From the NCBI GenBank assembly GCA_009733775.1, contig WOGZ01000004.1, positions 186,001 to 250,000 of the forward strand: a stretch of 64,000 nucleotides of DNA, given 5' to 3'. A model generated the notes under the pieces. It ran no database searches. It saw only the letters and a program-made list of their open reading frames with translations, and was not told the origin of the DNA. Position 1 is the stretch's first letter. The number at the start of each line of letters is the position of its first letter. The translations under genes were made by a program, and so were the position numbers. This DNA is from Alectoria sarmentosa. Taxonomy: Eukaryota > Ascomycota > Lecanoromycetes > Lecanorales > Parmeliaceae. This document shows, piece by piece, positions 23,985 to 35,730 of the stretch.

Positions 23985-26283
23985 TCAACTGTAGCTTCTG
24001 CGACGACGTTCTGATCTAGGAGGTGGTGTGCGGCTGCGAGATGAGTATGACGCGCTTCGCCTCCTTCGTTCATTTCTGAGCGAAGGTGAACGCGAAAAAT
24101 CGGAAGGTGTGACAGATCTTGCTCGGCCAGCGCTACGTCTAGGCGGTGTTCTTCGCTCTCTACCCCTACCAGAGTCCCTTCGTGGTGGTGTTCGAGAGCG
24201 GCTTGGCGAAAATTGACGGCGCCGTGCTGTACGCGAGCGTGATGGTGAGCGTGATCTCGAGCGCGACGACGCAGTATATGAGGAATACGAAGAGTAGCTG
24301 GATACTGAGCTCTCTGAGTCTGACTCTGGTTCCGGAGGCGCTGTCACCGCGGCGGCCTTAGGAGCGTTCTTCAGATGCTCTCTCATCTCCTCTGTCAGTC
24401 CACCCATCCCAATGCTAGTAAAATAATTAATGGAGAAACGTGTGTTACGAGGATTGTCCTGAGGGAACAAGCCTTCAAAGAAAGAGCGTTGAACAGGATC
24501 CTTGAGGCGGGTTTGTAATTTTGCCATCCCAAGAGCTTCAGCCAGGTCTTGGATTAGGATCTTGATGAAAATACGACTGCTGCTCGTGGTCTCTTCTTCA
24601 TTCAAGTGAATGATGGACAGCACATGCCATCCAGTCGCGTCGCTCGAAAGCATGTGTCCCCAGAATCGAGCAATGTTGCGAAGTCTGTTGGTCTCGAAGC
24701 GATGTATTGTGCTGAAATAATGCTCAAAGCTTGCCTCGAACTCAGTGGCCCAAAGGCGATTCAGCTTCGCAAATCGTTCCCCTAAAAGACCGAAGAACTT
24801 GGAGTAGGTTTTCTCTTGACTGCAGCATTCCACGATCATACTTGGAAGCTCGGATTCTTGCCCGGCCGGTAGAGTGATCTTCATAAGCTTGTGACATGCT
24901 TCTTCGAAATCAATGGAGCTCATAATTGTCAAATATATCGTCCTGCGGAGGTTGACTAGGTCCGTATTTGTCTGATCCTTGATTTCCAATTCTCGTTCTG
25001 CGATTTCCTCTGGGGCGCTCTCGGAGCCAGAACCACTTTCATACTCTTCATCATCGTCTTCCCCATCGGCTTCCCCAAGAATCTCGGATTTGAGCTTTCT
25101 ATAAGCTTCTTCGTGTTCTTCAAATTCAGCGTCGTATTTGAAGATATTGAGGCCATCCTCGACATCCAAATCATCATCTAGACCAATTCGATGAGTGATT
25201 TGATCTTCTTCCTCTACTAGGTCCAGGTCTTCGGGAACGCTGACGTGGTCCTTGTATTTGTCCTTACGAACCTGGAAAAGGACCTCTATCATATATTGTG
25301 TACGGGTCTCAATATCTGAGTCGTTCAGTATGTGCCGGAACTGGTCAAATATTGCATTGGAAATTGCAGGGTTCATTTCTTCAAGATGCTGACCACATTC
25401 CCGAGTCAGATTGACCGCAATCTCCACTGAGTCGTCTGTTGGATGGTGAAGCAACAACAAGAGAATCTGCGCCGCTATCATCTCATGACAGACCTGTACA
25501 TTCGTGAGCTGTGCCAGAAACGTTGTAGAAGCTAGCAAAACTGGCTTGTCGTTCCTTTTGAAAGCTTTCTTGAATTGTACGATTAGGCGTTTCACTAGCA
25601 GCTCGCCAACCTGAGGGAGCTTTGTGTTGACTATAGCTACCATTGCCGCGTATACCGCAGAAAACGGAAGCGCTTGGGCCTGAGAGCGTTGAATACTTCT
25701 GCAAAACAACCCTGTAATGAGGTCAATACACTGTTTTTGAAGTATTAGGGAATTATTCATAGAGGCAATTACCTTTCCCACGGATAAGATTTTCTCCGAA
25801 TAGCTCTGGCACGATATTCTTGATGTTCCCAACATTGATTTTATTAACCAGCCCATTGATACTCTTCTTCAGCGCCTCCCACGCCATACGCTGGTATTCT
25901 TTGCTAGCCTTATCCGTAACCTGGCTCTGCAACGCCCGTAGCCGCGCAGGCGGTACGTATGTCCCTCCAGAGCGAGCGCTGAGCAGCTTGTTGTATTCTT
26001 TCTTCGCGAGCTCCTGCTTATCCTCCGCGGTGAGGGGTTTAGAGTCCACGGGCTCCGCAGCACGCTGACGCAGGCGCTCTGTGAGATGGCGCTCACGCTC
26101 ATCGGCGGCTTTCGAATTGGCATCTTTTAGGACGGATGCTCCGCCGAATCCGTTTCGCGGTGGTGACCGACGACGGACTGGGGGGGGTGAGCGGGATGGG
26201 GGTGAGCGTTTGCGGGGGTTGTAGGATGATGGGTGGGTGTCTTGCGGAGGAGGGGTCGGCAGGCGGACTGCTGAGAGCATCAT
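23985..26283 (-). CDS. cwc22: Pre-mRNA-splicing factor Cwc22
   Basis: Exons 25773-26283 and 23985-25711, intron 25712-25772, giving 745 residues. After a Pro/Arg-rich start comes a block typical of the family (SGGTYVPPARLRALQ, YQRMAWEALKKSINGLVNKI), then the MIF4G domain (GLFCRSIQRSQAQALPFSAV, ending near AYRKLKSEILG). An acidic linker leads to the MA3 domain (NLRRTIYLTIMSSIDFEEA, HVLSIIHLNEEETTSSSRIF). The tail is an Arg/Ser domain (RSRSRSPSRSRTARR). Cwc22 binds the spliceosome before the first catalytic step and in animals recruits eIF4A3. It is head to head with dpm2, separated by about 270 bases. Confidence 0.93.
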
Positions 26284-26549
26284 GATGGTAACTTGAATGT
26301 AGGATGAGGGATGACGGGGATATTGGATTGGAAATTGGCTAGTGGGCCATGCCGAGATTCCTTGTTATTGGTGTTTTAAACATGAGTCTTGGGTGGGTTT
26401 GAGCTGGAGATCAAAAAAACTAGCGCCGATTCAGCCTTATGAAACATAGAAATTCATCCACTGGCCCAATTTTGAACAATATCAATACAGCATACAAGAT
26501 TGCTCTTTCACCATTGCTGGATAGTATACACTCCTTTACCAATTTGGCC
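26284..26549. promoter_or_regulatory. Bidirectional promoter between cwc22 and dpm2
   Basis: 266 bases lie between the two divergent start codons, so both promoters must overlap here. No specific element was recognised. Confidence 0.45.
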
Positions 26550-26978
26550 ATGGTTTGATAATTTCTCATCCGAATTTTACACCTGATCCACTGACATTTC
26601 CTTCACAGCTTGACAAACTAGTCGGGCTAGCAATGCTCATTGTAGCGACTACAGTCTTTCTCTATTACACGACATGGACACTTCTCATGGTACGCCCCAT
26701 TGAAGCTCTGAATAGCCATCTCTGACTCTTGCTTTACACCCCTCTCCCCTTTGTACATAGGCGTATGCTAAAAACTCTGCCTCTAGCCCTTCGTCGACCA
26801 AGGCCACCCCCTCCACGACTTTTTTCCGCCCCGCGTCTGGGCTATTCGAATACCAGTCATTCTCATCCTTCTCGCTTCGGCAGTCGTAGGGAGCTTTCTG
26901 AGTGTGGTCATGATACGGAGTAATCGGAAGAAAGCGGCAAAGGCGAGGGCGGTGGAGGCTGGGAAGAAGAAAGCTTAG
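26550..26978 (+). CDS. dpm2: Dolichol-phosphate mannosyltransferase subunit 2
   Basis: Three exons (26550-26552, 26609-26689 and 26787-26978) give 91 residues, too short per exon for simple ORF scans. The product has two membrane helices: LVGLAMLIVATTVFLYYTTW and the segment IRIPVILILLASAVVGSFL, separated by the family signature PFVDQGHPLHDFFPPRVWA. The tail is Lys/Ala-rich (KKAAKARAVEAGKKKA). DPM2 stabilises the DPM1 catalytic subunit in the ER membrane, supplying Dol-P-Man for GPI anchors and glycosylation. Exon 1 is modelled as the ATG alone, followed by a GTTTGA donor and a CTGAC branch before the CACAG acceptor. If this is wrong, translation could begin at the Met at 26633 in exon 2, losing LDKLVGLA. 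Divergent from cwc22. Confidence 0.85.
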
Positions 26979-27559
26979 GAAACACGAGGGCAACAAGGAG
27001 GACTAATTTGGGGGAAATGGGGAGTTCTGTGTGCGTTGTATAATATCTACAGGGTATGGGAGGTATAATGTAACGCAGTTCTTGGCTCACTGCGCATGTT
27101 GGGATATTCTGAAGGCGTTGACTCGACGGTTGTGAGTATGCTGACGAGGTAAGAGATAATCTCGTCAACTGTTTGCAGTCTGTCTTTCACAGTGAGTCGT
27201 GCCGATTGTGAAGCCACGTGTCCCACTCCGGCTGCCGCCAGAAGCACATGTGTGATTCAGCGCTCTCTCGGTCCTTTCAATCAAGCTTAGGCTCTCTGAA
27301 CATTTGGGTCACTCTTCGCAAGCGCACACTGGTGATGCCGTTGGTTGAAACAATCAACGTTCACATAGCAATGACCATGAGACAAAGGTAAGCTGCGGGG
27401 TAATTGGAAGACATGAATTAGGTGGACTTTGATCAATTGTACTGTTATCAATACATTTCAGCGAATCAGCGCCATTACCGAAAGTGAAGAGCAGAGTGGT
27501 CTCTTGTGGGGTCACCGGTGTCCAGGACCCCAGTGGATGCCCTTTGCGAATAGAAACGG
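26979..27559. other. Intergenic region between convergent genes
   Basis: 3' flanks of dpm2 and of the RRM-like gene. It contains a CACGTG near 27213. No gene was found. Confidence 0.4.
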
Positions 27560-28943
27560 CTAGCCTGGAACAGATCCGTCAACAATTATTGGCCCCTGGA
27601 CGGTGGACGAAGAGCTCTGTCTTCGAGGGCCACCGTTGCCTCGCGTCACTTGTAACTCATCTCCTTTGAACGAAATACCGTTCAGTCGCTCCCTCGCTTT
27701 CTCAGCATCCTCCTCCCTGAAGAATTTGACCGACCATTTGTTGCCTTCGCCTTGTTCAGGCATCTCATGCTGCACGTATCCGTATCGAGGCAGCTTTTCA
27801 TCGAGTAGCTTGCTTAGCTGCTTGTCAGTCACACCGGGTTTGACATATCGAATGATGACTTTGTAGGCTTCATCAATTCCCAGGTCTTGAAGTGTGTGTG
27901 AGCAACCAGACTGACTACGAGAGTTCGCAGGTGTGTATTGCTCTGATGTGCTTGAGACACTCGAGTTGTGATTTGCATATGGGCTACCAGCAATGAAATG
28001 GAAGGCGCCATAATTGGAGTTTCTAGCCGGCAAGTACGCGTCTGGAATGGCTGATATACTTGAGTTCCTTGATGAGGACGAAAGCTCGGGTGTGTTGAAC
28101 GGTATACTCGAAGAGTCTGAGAGTTCGGTTGTGTGGCCTAAAGATGGTGAGAAGTGTCCTAAATGCTGTTGGTATGGGTTCAGATTTGTAGCGTCTGGAG
28201 AGAGATGAGGTGCTAGTACAGTGCCGACATCGTTGAAAGAATTATGCGTCGTAATTTCAGCAGCTGGAAAAGGCTGTATAAAAAAGCCATCCTGAGAAAC
28301 GTTGGAATTTCGTCCGGTCCGATTCACGACCATGCTGTGGGTGGGAGCTCCGGTCTGATTCGCCTGTAGTCTGCACGATCCTCTAGAACCTCGTGGGCGG
28401 TAGACGCTGACTTCGACGGATGTTGGGGGCCAAAGCCTTGCTCCCGTAATCTGATCCCTGGGCCAACCTACCATCTTGTGCCCGTCTTGGCTAGGTTGGT
28501 ATATCCATGCTTGTAGTACAACATCCTCTAACCGACGGCCCTGAATCCGTGCTATCCAGGACCATCAGCAAGCCTTGGAACTCAACGACCTTCGGTATAC
28601 ATACCGAAAACTTCGTGAGCATCGCTCCCTTCATTGAAATCGCAAACTGCGAACAGATGCCCCTTGTAATCCGAAACAAAAACTTTAAAATCTTTTTCGG
28701 GGATACAAGCGAGCCCACGGATCTCGTCTTTAATCGTTTTCCAATTTTGTTCCTTGGAAAGAGGGCGGAGGCGCGACGGTATCTTTCTCATGGCGCAGTC
28801 ATCAGAAACAATATTCGGACGGAAGGAATAAACCCACCCACCGGAATTAACTGTATGAAGTGCTTCGCACTGTTTGCTCGGTCTTTCGGATTTCTCTGCA
28901 TTCTGGGCATGAGAATTTGACGCTTCTTTGGAATCCACTGGCG
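27560..28943 (-). CDS. RRM-like protein, 5' end unresolved
   Basis: Exon 27560-28551 is joined through intron 28552-28604 to an exon ending at 28605, giving SDAHEVFARIQGRRLEDVVLQ across the junction in phase. That upstream exon runs to about 28943, where an acceptor-like CGCCAG occurs. The C-terminal third has an RRM-type fold pattern: AYKVIIRYVKPGVTDKQLSK as strand 1 and helix 1, KWSVKFFREEDAEKARERL as the RNP1-like strand and helix 2, then FKGDELQVTRG. A Ser/Asn-rich segment lies in between. The first exon was not found with confidence. A coding-like patch in the same frame (LLFSQRKGLMVIECRPVD, about 28984-29040) may belong to it. RNA binding is inferred from the fold pattern; no family name is given. 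Confidence 0.6.
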
Positions 28944-30685
28944 ATCCACCAGTATTGAGTTCGGTGTTTAGTTGTCAATGCGGATCGACAGGGCGACATT
29001 CGATGACCATAAGCCCTTTCCTCTGCGAGAACAGTAGGATTTGGTAGGCACCAGATACGGACAACGATATGGCTCTTCACAACTAAGGTTTCAAGTGACA
29101 AAAAGAACCCGTGACGAGGACTGGGATACCGAACCGGTAGTGGAGTGTTTGGAATGGAACGACATTCGCACAAATTGGTTTGGGTTTCCTGGAATGTTCC
29201 ACGAGCCTCTATAAGAAGACAGTTTGAGGTAAGTCCGCGAAAACTGAAGCCATCCAAGTCAGACAATTGAAACCCCAAGTCTTTGAGTTGAAGGAGAGAA
29301 GAAGTCATCTCGATAAGTGTAGGGAGACATGCATGTGGAAAATGTGGGAGGGCTGACTTGCTTATTCAGGAGGATAGAGATGAGCCCTCTATGTGAACGC
29401 ACTTATCATTCAAAAACATTGGGAGAAGGTGTCAAGTTAAGAATTTAGGAACAGAGTGGCTTTGAAAAGGAATAGTCAAGGATCACAAAATATATGAAGA
29501 GAAGTCTTCAAAAGTCCCAGGACCTAGCCCAGCTGCTCGATCCTACCGGACATGTAGAAATATCTCAATCGAGGCGAATGTCTCTGATGCCTTTTGACTT
29601 GCGTCAATTTCAGGCGGGCAGGCAGGCCGCGGAGGGTCCCGAGCTCTTGGGAAGCACACTTCATGCACGGCAAAGCCTGGCCTCAGAGAGGAGTATGACC
29701 TTGATAGACACCTGGGAAGAGAACCGGAAAAACGGCATGCTAAATTTTTCCATGTCTGTGATAGAAGAAATTTATGCATTCGAGTGACTCGCAATGTGAG
29801 TAATTAACGCTGGATAGAGGTTTCCAAAAGGATGATATCGCAGCAAATGAGACTTGGGAGTACATATGGACACTCGAGACGTTCCCCAGATATGAAAACA
29901 CTTCATATGTTTCCCGTTTCGCAATCCGGGGAAGATGGAACTTGTTGATGTCGATAAAATCAAGCATGCTGGGCGGGCGGTCCGCTGTCCCGTTGGCAGA
30001 CCATATATACCCCCGAGAACAAGACATAGTCGGCGTCGTTCATTGGCTGAGCAGGAATGGCGGTGAAGGAGTATGAGAAGTTGGGGTCCAGGGGTGGAGA
30101 AAAAAGAAGAGAGCTAGATCCTGGATGTAGTCGAGAGACAAGGATGCTCGTGCTGGCACTGCCACGCAGTTCGCCTATTAGGGCTGAGAGTCAGCGATGA
30201 CTAAGCGTCGGGGCTTCCTCCGACAGCACGAACTTTTGGCGGTTTCAAATCTCAAATTGTGCTTTTCGACGGGATCCGAAAACGCAGGGCTGCAGAAGTC
30301 AACTTCTAGGACCGCGAGATGCAGAATCCTAAAGTCAATAGACGCGCAGAATGAACAAATCTCGACGTGAGGAAAGTCAGACACGGGAATTTAGCTGATG
30401 GTTGTGAGTATGGCACAAGAAAAAGTCTGAAGTATTCGAGCATGCAAACGGGTGTGGGCAAGAGATGTTTCGCGAGTGAACGGAGGAAAGACGCTTTGAC
30501 GAGTATCAGTAATCTAGAACCATCTTGCTGTCACACTGGAGGTTGAAGGGATTGGGACACATCCATATTTTGTCAACGCCTGAGACGCCCTGCTCATTTC
30601 GCCTTCTAAACATACTGCAGCCGACCTCTAATCCACGCAGCTGGTTCCATACCGCGAGAACCCCGATGAATAGCGGCCGGATGCC
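28944..30685. other. Gene-poor region of 1.7 kb
   Basis: Probably contains the unresolved 5' exon and promoter of the RRM-like gene. A plus-strand frame at 29494-29787 (97 residues, Ser/Leu-rich) and a minus frame at 29740-30027 were inspected and show no motif. No tRNA was found. Confidence 0.35.
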
Positions 30686-31471
30686 TCACAGGCTCCCTCT
30701 ACTGGGAAAACTGACTCCTTGAATAGCTCCATGATCCGTAAACCATGACACCTTCTCCGTGCCGCCTTCATTGACCAACCCGCATGGCAGACTCCTCCCT
30801 TCCTCCGTATCCAGAATCTTGCTCAAGATCTCCCTCTTGCCTTCTCCTGTTGCCACGAAAGCTATCTTGATCCCTCCCGTCACGACCGGTAACGTCAAGG
30901 TGATTCTCTTCTTGGGCGGCTTCGGGCTATCTTCGATGGGTGCTACCCAGGCATCCGATTCGCGCAAGAGTTCGTGATTGGGGAAGAGCGAGCATGTGTG
31001 TCCGTCCGGTCCGCAGCCGAGGAGGAGAAGGTCGAATATGGGGATCTTGACGCTGTCTTTGGCTGCAAAGGACTTCATCAGAGCGTCTTGGTACTGGTCT
31101 GCCATCTCTTGCACATCGTCCATATACTGCACGTCGATGGGATGAACGATGGGCTTGCCCATGCTCTCAGGTATCTTGTCCAACAGCTCGTCTTTCAGAA
31201 GCTTGTAATTGCTGTCTTCGTGATCGAGCGGAACAGCCCGCTCGTCTGCGAAGAAGACTTCCCACTTGGAGAACTCGGCTTTCCCTTCCTCGTCGTCTTG
31301 AGCAAGCAGGGCTTGGGTGAGGGTTTTGGGCAGGGAGCCACCGGATACGGCGACTTTGAAGGCGTTATGGCGTTCGAAGCCTGCGCTCTGACACTGGAGG
31401 ACATACTTTCGCAAGGATTTGGCTAGACTATCGATGTCGTTAAACGAGTAGAGGTTTGGATGCTTGGCCAT
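30686..31471 (-). CDS. 6-phosphogluconolactonase
   Basis: A single exon of 261 residues. Family blocks are complete: AVSGGSLPKTL near the N-terminus, FFADERAVPLDHEDSNY, then LLLLGCGPDGHTCSLFP with the substrate-binding Asp/His, and KRITLTLPVV. It ends SWFTDHGAIQGVSFPSRGSL, as fungal forms do. The enzyme hydrolyses 6-phosphogluconolactone to 6-phosphogluconate in the oxidative pentose phosphate pathway, in the cytosol. The open frame extends 37 codons upstream to 31582, but the Met at 31471 begins the conserved part (MAKHPNLYSFNDID), so it is taken as the start. Confidence 0.95.
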   Translation of the reverse strand: MAKHPNLYSFNDIDSLAKSLRKYVLQCQSAGFERHNAFKVAVSGGSLPKTLTQALLAQDDEEGKAEFSKWEVFFADERAVPLDHEDSNYKLLKDELLDKIPESMGKPIVHPIDVQYMDDVQEMADQYQDALMKSFAAKDSVKIPIFDLLLLGCGPDGHTCSLFPNHELLRESDAWVAPIEDSPKPPKKRITLTLPVVTGGIKIAFVATGEGKREILSKILDTEEGRSLPCGLVNEGGTEKVSWFTDHGAIQGVSFPSRGSL

Positions 31472-31907
31472 GATTATGGTGGTTGAATAGAAGAGTGAGA
31501 GGTGGAGGGAAATGCGGCGGGGTAATATAAAGTAGAGTACTCGTGCTTTACTGTAACCCACACCCAGTAATTCACTCACCATTTAATTCCTTATCTCTTG
31601 GTCTTGGCAACGGTTTTCCGCAGCATGTAATCATAAGCTAAGGTAGTCTTTCTACAAGTACTAATACATACGTCACGCAATCGCCGTCTACTTTGGTTAC
31701 GAGAATTAGGTAAGGTAGCAAATTTGCTTACATTCGTGATTCAAATTATTGTTTGCTTTTTGCTTGCTACTCGTAGAGCATGTCAACCTTTCAAGCAACA
31801 TGTTTGGCAACAATCGGAACATTACAGGAGACCTACCAAAACACAACAGTAACTTCTTACCTCGAATCCTTTCATCCTCTCCCTCTCCCTCTTTCCCTTC
31901 TCACCTC
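31472..31907. other. Intergenic region
   Basis: Promoter of the 6-phosphogluconolactonase gene and 3' flank of the small Cys-rich gene. Nothing else was recognised. Confidence 0.4.
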
Positions 31908-32276
31908 CTACCTCTCGCACTGCTCCTCGCCATCCGGTAAAGCAGGCAGCGGCTTGTTAACATACTTGAGCCTCTCGTACAGCTGATCTCGCAACTCCAC
32001 CCTCATGGCGCTAATGTCTCCATCCGTCCACTCCTCAGCCCGCGCTACTCGAGTCATCTCCCGCCTCTCCTCGCGAAAGTCAGCTATCATTTCCGTCTTC
32101 ATCTCTTCCACGCATTTCGGACAGAATGGTGTGTGTGCGTCGAGGCAAGAGCCGTCGATGGAGCTGATCATGGTGGGGCAACGGATTTGTGATGTCGGGG
32201 CCTCGTGGCAGAGCTTGTACTCGATCTTGAGTGCATGTTTGCATTTACATGCCAGGATTGAGACCAATTTGCACAT
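31908..32276 (-). CDS. Small Cys-rich hypothetical protein
   Basis: A single-exon frame of 122 residues. The N-terminal half has spaced cysteines and histidines (MCKLVSILACKCKH, YKLCHEAP, IRCPTM, CLDAHTPFCPKC), which look like a metal-binding module found in small fungal orphan proteins. The second half is a charged helix (EEMKTEMIADFREERREMTR) ending in a basic and Pro-rich tail. There is no signal peptide. I recognise the type but not a named family. Cysteine spacing supports real coding; function unknown. Confidence 0.55.
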   Translation of the reverse strand: MCKLVSILACKCKHALKIEYKLCHEAPTSQIRCPTMISSIDGSCLDAHTPFCPKCVEEMKTEMIADFREERREMTRVARAEEWTDGDISAMRVELRDQLYERLKYVNKPLPALPDGEEQCER

Positions 32277-33383
32277 TCTTTCGTGTGAATATATATGAAC
32301 CAGTAGGGTTTTCGTGATACTTGCTGTGACTGTGGCCGGTAATTTTTCAATCGAAGTGTTATCATGCTTACCAGGATGCTACTACAAGACATCTTATGGC
32401 GGCAGAGTCTATTGTTGAAAGGAATGGTGGTGGCTTTGTTCTGTAGTATAAGGCATGTGCTTGTCATTGTGATGATGATCAAAGGACTTGCGCTCGGCTT
32501 TATACCACCTCTACTCTGTTTTGACTGGACGCTGTCAAAGAGACTCGATCCTTATCTATCTTCCCCTTCTGTTTTCCAAAGCGGTGAATTGTGGGTACTT
32601 ACCTTGGAAGAGTGATAGCTAGGAGGTCTGTCGAGGACTATTCACAGGACGACTTGCTCATGAAACAAAGACCCCGCAAAGATTCACGGCTCAGCATCCC
32701 TCGATACCCAGTGCCTGATCATACACTCGTCACAGTAACGGCCCCAGCGGGATTTTATTCCCCCGTGGACATTCATTGGATACATCTTAGCATTGACGTC
32801 CATAGTTGCAGCCTCTTTGCGTTTCTCAGAGCAGTTCGGCTCCATATAGTTGCCGACGAGCAAAAGTACTCTATCTCGCACGTTGCGGAGTCTTTTTGCT
32901 CTACTCTCGAGTCTTGAGGAGAGGGGAAATGGACAGCCGAGGGGAAAGGGCAAAGGCAAAAAGTGGTGACGAACTTTTTTTTGAAGGCTCAGGGGGCGTG
33001 CTGGTGAGAATCAACGATGAAGGGATACTAGCCCTATTAATTCTGCGAGACAAGTCCACATTACCATTTAAACGTAGTCAAAGGCTTGTGTGCGTACTCT
33101 TCCTGATTTACAAAGACGGGTGCGGTAATCACCATGATTGTCAACCTCACCGAGGAGTGGACATCCGGGTAATCATTGCCTCGAAGCCCACCCTTTTTCG
33201 CCGTCCCCAGAAGTCAGAGCGGCAAGGCACGGATACGCTTCTGTGAATTTGCTTGCACACTTTGTTGCTACATCTGCAGCAGGACCGTCATAATGCCCAA
33301 GTCAAATAAGAACCTTGTCACACCTTTTTTGCCGTCATGTCAGTGAAGATGGAAACATTTTTGCCCTGTTCGCCTATACCGGC
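32277..33383. other. Intergenic region of 1.1 kb
   Basis: A plus-strand frame at 32806-33246 (146 residues) was examined; it lacks a signal peptide, domain or conserved-looking block and is left out. Nothing else was recognised. Confidence 0.35.
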
Positions 33384-33890
33384 CTACATCTGAGCTCCAT
33401 TCATCGTACTAGTCTGCAAATCCTCTGTATGCGTCCTACCCACGATATGATCCCCTGCAGTGTCTAGGGAAACAGGAGTCCCACCGATGGTGATTGATGG
33501 AGCAACGGCTACGAGAGTCTGCCCGTTCGTGAGATAATTTGGCGAAGAATCCAAGACAAATGACAAGCCTCCCTTGACGATACTTGACGCGATATCTGCT
33601 TTGCACAATATTCCTGCAGCTGTCGCTCTAGCGGCCCTCAGAACGACTTCCATTTTTACCAAGTACGCGTTTATCGTGGTGATAGCCGTCAAAGCGATAA
33701 CCGAAGGGATATACCCGCACCAAATTGGCAGGACTTGTCCTTGATGGAGTATGGGACTAAGCCCACGAGCACGGCACGGCAAAGCAGGGGAGGAGCTCCA
33801 GGCTCGAGCATGGCTTTCAAGAGTCAGCCTACTACCCTGAATCACCAAATTAGCTCTCGGCGTTAGATATGCATTCAGTATGCTTAACAC
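33384..33890 (-). pseudogene. Fragment of a secreted repeat-type protein gene
   Basis: The last 60 residues of this frame read SPNYLTNGQTLVAVAPSITI followed by GGTPVSLDTAGDHIVGRTHT. This resembles the repeating TI-x-GTP-x-SL-x(3)-G-x-x-IVVG blocks of long fungal secreted or wall proteins. The frame upstream is low in such character and includes only one block, so this is likely a decayed C-terminal fragment. It could also be a last exon whose upstream exons were not found. It overlaps the divergent gene at 33869 by 22 bases at its nominal start, which argues against that start being used. Confidence 0.35.
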
Positions 33891-34438
33891 TTGGCCTCTT
33901 CTTTTCTGTTTATGTACATGGCATGCCGGTCTTGGTCACAGTGCCCGTCCAAAGTTCCGCTGCATCGCTCCCTGAGCATTTTCCCGTCGACTGCGACTCT
34001 GACGGCTTCGGACAAGGTCTCCTCGCGCCTGACTGCACACAAGCCATCAATAAACTCCCTACCGACCAGCCAGGAGACGTACATATGGACCTTCCAAGGC
34101 ACGAAATGAGATACCCAGAATTCAGCCTCGGTGCTGCTGAAGGTCGCCATCGGTTGCCTATTTCTGAGGAGGTTGGAACGTGCGGTGTGAGGGTCGATTT
34201 CACAACGTTTTCCACGTACGATCATTCTTCGTGGCGAATCATTCGGCTTAGATTTATGGATATTTTCCATAGCTGCGTGGAGCCTGGGGAGCCCGCCGAG
34301 GCTGGAGTTGGTGGATCTACCATCACTGGAGATGAAAAGCATGTGAAGCTGATGCTTTATTTGACGAGCGATGACAATGCGGCATCGTCGAATCTGAGCT
34401 TCATCCTGTCGAATGAAACGATTGCTGTTGCCCGATAA
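33869..34438 (+). CDS. Small secreted protein
   Basis: A single-exon frame of 189 residues. The first 18 residues form a clear signal peptide (MHSVCLTLGLFFSVYVHG). The mature part has few cysteines, in positions seen in a widespread family of fungal secreted proteins: DCTQAINKLPTD, RLPISEEVGTCGVRVDF, WRIIRLRFMDIFHSCV, GSTITGDEKHVKL. I recall this pattern from many ascomycetes without a defined function. It lies in a patch of secreted and decayed genes (33.4-36.5 kb). Host or wall interaction cannot be judged from sequence. Confidence 0.65.
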   Translation: MHSVCLTLGLFFSVYVHGMPVLVTVPVQSSAASLPEHFPVDCDSDGFGQGLLAPDCTQAINKLPTDQPGDVHMDLPRHEMRYPEFSLGAAEGRHRLPISEEVGTCGVRVDFTTFSTYDHSSWRIIRLRFMDIFHSCVEPGEPAEAGVGGSTITGDEKHVKLMLYLTSDDNAASSNLSFILSNETIAVAR

Positions 34439-35730
34439 GAAAAAAACATTTTTGACGAGCACCAAATTGTTTTACGAACGTCGCCGCTGTCACTATGAGG
34501 CGTATAAAGCCCAGCAAGTGTGATATTCCAAACCAGCATCGGCGATGGAAACGAAACTTTGAGGGGTTGAATGGAGGTGAACTGCAGTTCTCCGGTGGCT
34601 GTTCTATGAGTAATTTCACCACGCGACCTCATTGAACCTGCGTGGATCGCGAGGCTCAGTCAGGTTCGTGGTCATATTCAGGTGGCGGTCTTGGCCAGTC
34701 GAGTACGTTTTGGTATCTTCCAAGAGGAGCTTCAGTCGATGAAGGATTTGGCATGATGTCGTTGATGGTGAAAAGCTCTACCATCCGTATCCAAGCTGCC
34801 CTCGTTGCTGCCGGAACGACGGCGTCCTATCTGGCGATTGATATGATGGACATGTCAGGATTTCTACTACAGCCTGGAGCTAGATTTCACTATTGACGGC
34901 AAAGTCATATCGAGGGGCAGGGTCCGCTCTGACTAGGCCGTAGCGTGACCTTGGCACATAGAAATCTACTCTCTTCACCACCACACTCATATTTGCAGTA
35001 AGTAACACTATCAAAGGCGCCTCACTATTCTCATCTCCATACCCGACAGAGTATATTGGTGGAGGATCCTATGGCACGTTTTATCCAAAATGGGGGTATG
35101 ATCAGTACTGCTTGCTCTGGACTTATTGGCAGTCGACGGATATGAATTACTACGGTTCAAGTACGAGCGAATACCTTGCGCTGAACGAGCTTGAGTACTA
35201 CATCATGCTAACCTTGCCTAAATTACCCAATTCTCATCTCGGAAGGCAATTCAACTGACCTACAAACCAAGTTCGTTGGGATAGAGTAATGCCGACGCCG
35301 CCCAGTATTACATGAACGACGTTTACTTGATGCAACATTGGATCATTCAAGGAGCCAAGTATATGACCGATGATTGGGAAACATCGTCTGAAACCAAGCA
35401 TATGTCGCATTGAACTTGGATAGACTCACAAGGGCCATTCCGGGAGCTAATTCAGACCACAAGCAGGTCTAGAAGTTTATTCTGGAAAGTCTTGTAGCCG
35501 CTCACTCAGGCGGCAGCATTGAGCAGGAGGTGGTGTGATTATTCTGTAGGCCCATTTGCAGCGGGAATAGCTGTTGCGTTGCAAGATTTGGCGCAAGTTT
35601 GCGACGTGCTGCGGAAATAACTCCGATCTCGCGCGAAGTGTACATGAATACAATGATGTTTCACTAACGACTGCGGGATCACTTGACCTCGAGGATTCTC
35701 CCGTCTTGCTATCGCAGTAGTATTGCAACG
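34439..35730 (+). pseudogene. Coding-like fragments without an assembled gene
   Basis: Several plus-strand frames read protein-like but could not be joined. One at about 34858-34938 reads DFYYSLELDFTIDGKVISRG, then a stop. Another at 34995-35258 reads SNTIKGASLFSSPYPTEYIG and later MNYYGSSTSEYLALNELEYY. A third at about 35306-35413 contains MNDVYLMQHWIIQGAKYM. They may be exons of one secreted enzyme-like protein or its decayed remains. Frames shift between patches and no consistent set of splice sites was found. Family not recognised. Confidence 0.35.

Noticed and set aside
28847..29308. Minus-strand frame of 153 codons
   Set aside because: Overlaps the RRM-like exon in another phase and shows no motif; part of the region may belong to the missing 5' exon of that gene in a different frame.
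32806..33246. Plus-strand frame of 146 codons
   Set aside because: No signal peptide, domain, or codon character; AT/GC mixture like the flanks.
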